Source: Actinomycetota bacterium
GTDB lineage: Bacteria; Actinomycetota; Geothermincolia; Geothermincolales; RBG-13-55-18
Direction: 5' to 3'
Length of the DNA stretch: 6,949 nt
Assembly: GCA_028275245.1 (NCBI GenBank)
Contig: JAPWVA010000060.1
Span: forward strand, 1-6,949
Shown: piece by piece, positions 6,106 to 6,949 of the stretch
How positions within the stretch are numbered: the stretch's first letter is position 1
How the letters are laid out: every line of letters starts with the position of its first letter
Translations under genes and position numbers: made by a program
The notes under the pieces: model-generated
Seen by the model: the letters and a program-made list of their open reading frames with translations, nothing else
Told to the model about the DNA's origin: nothing
Databases searched by the model: none

Positions 6106-6777
6106 TCACTCCCCTCGCTTTCCTTTCTTGGAAGCTATTTCCAGCGCCTTCCTTTCCAGTGCTCTCGTGTATTCCTCCCAGTCGGATCCTCCTTCCTTGG
6201 GAGCCCGGTAAAGCTCGAACCGGCAGGTGAGGGCTCCCGCGGGGATGGTGCTGGTGAAGCGCACCTGCCAATCCCCCAGTAGCCCCCTTTCCTCCAGGGC
6301 CTCCAGCATTCCCTGTACCAGGTAACGTTGCACGCGGCAGTCGAAGGCTGTGTAGACGTCCTGGTGGGGGCACCACAATATCTCGAAGCTGACCCGGTCC
6401 TCCGCATCTATGCTGGGCCTTTCCAGAGAGGCGTAGACGATGCAGTTGATGACGGTGGCGCAAAAGCTGGCCAGCTCCGCCTCGGATAGCCCCTCGGGGA
6501 CCTCAACGCCTTCCGCTATCTGTCTGCCTATTTCCCTTCCCACGTCCACCAGGGCCCTGGCCACCGCTGCCTGTCCCTGCTCTCCCAGGCTTGCCTCGCA
6601 TTCCTCCAGGATGCGCACCACTGCCCTCGCCTGCATGGTGCCCCAGATCCAGAGCACTGCTGGGTCGAAGTCCTCTCGGGAGAGGACCTCTTCCCGGAGC
6701 CTCCGGAGGCCCTCGGCATATGGCCAGTTGAAGCCGAATTCATCCCATCCCCTTTCCTGCCGGTGGTAGTGGGCCAT
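6106..6777 (-). CDS. 223-aa cytoplasmic protein of uncertain function, possibly ATC-hydrolase-like
   Basis: I do not firmly recognise this protein. The frame is open back to an ATG at 6909 (267 aa). I choose the ATG at 6777 because AAGGAGG lies 4 nt upstream, whereas the upstream ATG has no good site and the 44 extra residues look like non-coding composition. No signal peptide or transmembrane helix is seen. The N-terminal half is helical and acidic. The C-terminal half has a pattern WCPHQDVYTAFDC (Cys136, Cys147), then a helix, then RFTSTIPAGALTCRFELYR (Cys185). That spacing recalls the L-2-amino-thiazoline-4-carboxylic acid hydrolase-like family (a Cys-Pro strand, a Cys before a helix and a terminal G..C.F strand). 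The assignment is from memory of the pattern and is weak. The C-terminal tail is lysine-rich (KKGKRGE). The gene ends 19 bp before apgM and probably shares its transcript; a metabolic link to glycolysis is not implied. Confidence 0.75.
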   Translation of the reverse strand: MAHYHRQERGWDEFGFNWPYAEGLRRLREEVLSREDFDPAVLWIWGTMQARAVVRILEECEASLGEQGQAAVARALVDVGREIGRQIAEGVEVPEGLSEAELASFCATVINCIVYASLERPSIDAEDRVSFEILWCPHQDVYTAFDCRVQRYLVQGMLEALEERGLLGDWQVRFTSTIPAGALTCRFELYRAPKEGGSDWEEYTRALERKALEIASKKGKRGE

Positions 6778-6781
6778 TTTT

Positions 6782-6787
6782 CCTCCT
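6782..6787 (-). promoter_or_regulatory. Ribosome binding site that decides the start at 6777
   Basis: The minus strand reads AAAAAGGAGGAAAAATG. AGGAGG lies 4 nt before the ATG at 6777. The in-frame ATGs at 6909 and 6795 have at best a short purine run abutting the codon. This site is the reason for shortening the frame to 223 aa. Confidence 0.7.
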
Positions 6788-6940
6788 TTTTCCATTCCTT
6801 TTCGGACCTCTGGGAATGGCGACCCATCCCCGCCCTTTCGGTACGGTTGAAAGCCCGACTTCTTCCCCATGTCCGGGCTCCCGTGGGGAAGCGACGCGGT
6901 TTCCGCCATCCTGCTCGCCCCGGCCTCCGCCGCCTCGAAA

Positions 6941-6946
6941 ATTATA
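6941..6946 (-). promoter_or_regulatory. -10 promoter element (TATAAT)
   Basis: Read on the minus strand, the last bases of the window give GATTATAATTTTCG. This contains a perfect TATAAT in the only AT-rich patch of this GC-rich end. Transcription would begin near 6934 and run into the 223-aa gene, giving a 5' leader of about 157 nt if translation starts at 6777. The -35 hexamer would lie outside the window, so the promoter cannot be confirmed. Confidence 0.5.
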
Positions 6947-6949
6947 ATC

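Noticed and set aside
6778..6909. N-terminal 44-residue extension of the 223-aa protein.
   Set aside because: There is no ribosome site at 6909, its composition is unlike the rest, and a strong AGGAGG precedes the internal ATG at 6777.
1..6949. CRISPR array, tRNA, rRNA, insertion sequence or attachment sites.
   Set aside because: No regularly spaced repeats, no T-arm/acceptor pattern, no transposase or integrase and no terminal inverted repeats were found on either strand.

Overview
The window is GC-rich (roughly two thirds G+C by eye), and all four genes I can support lie on the minus strand; I see no credible gene on the plus strand. In the direction of transcription (right to left) the order is: a 223-aa protein of uncertain function; an archaeal-type cofactor-independent phosphoglycerate mutase (apgM); a soluble two-PAS sensor histidine kinase; and a six-helix methyl-accepting chemotaxis protein. 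The content fits a free-living, high-GC bacterium with complex signalling. Deep-branching Actinomycetota or a similar anaerobic lineage is possible, but the sequence alone does not fix the taxon.

Right part (4866-6949): a consensus -10 box at the window edge precedes the 223-aa gene and apgM. These two are separated by 19 bp, and apgM has a strong AGGAGG site, so they look like one transcription unit. A long GC hairpin just past the apgM stop may end it.

Middle and left (99-4865): the kinase and the chemoreceptor each follow a long non-coding leader (496 and 470 bp). No other che genes, response regulator or flagellar genes are visible, so both are orphans within this window.

The main discovery candidate is in the two leaders. 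Read on the minus strand, 4754-4598 (upstream of the kinase) and 2607-2451 (upstream of the chemoreceptor) align collinearly in several blocks over about 157 nt each. The differences are largely transitions, and two helices show paired or compatible changes. Each copy is followed by a further hairpin before the gene. This looks like a structured cis-regulatory RNA class shared by two sensory genes. I do not recognise it as a known riboswitch. The alignment was made by eye and needs a covariance-model test.
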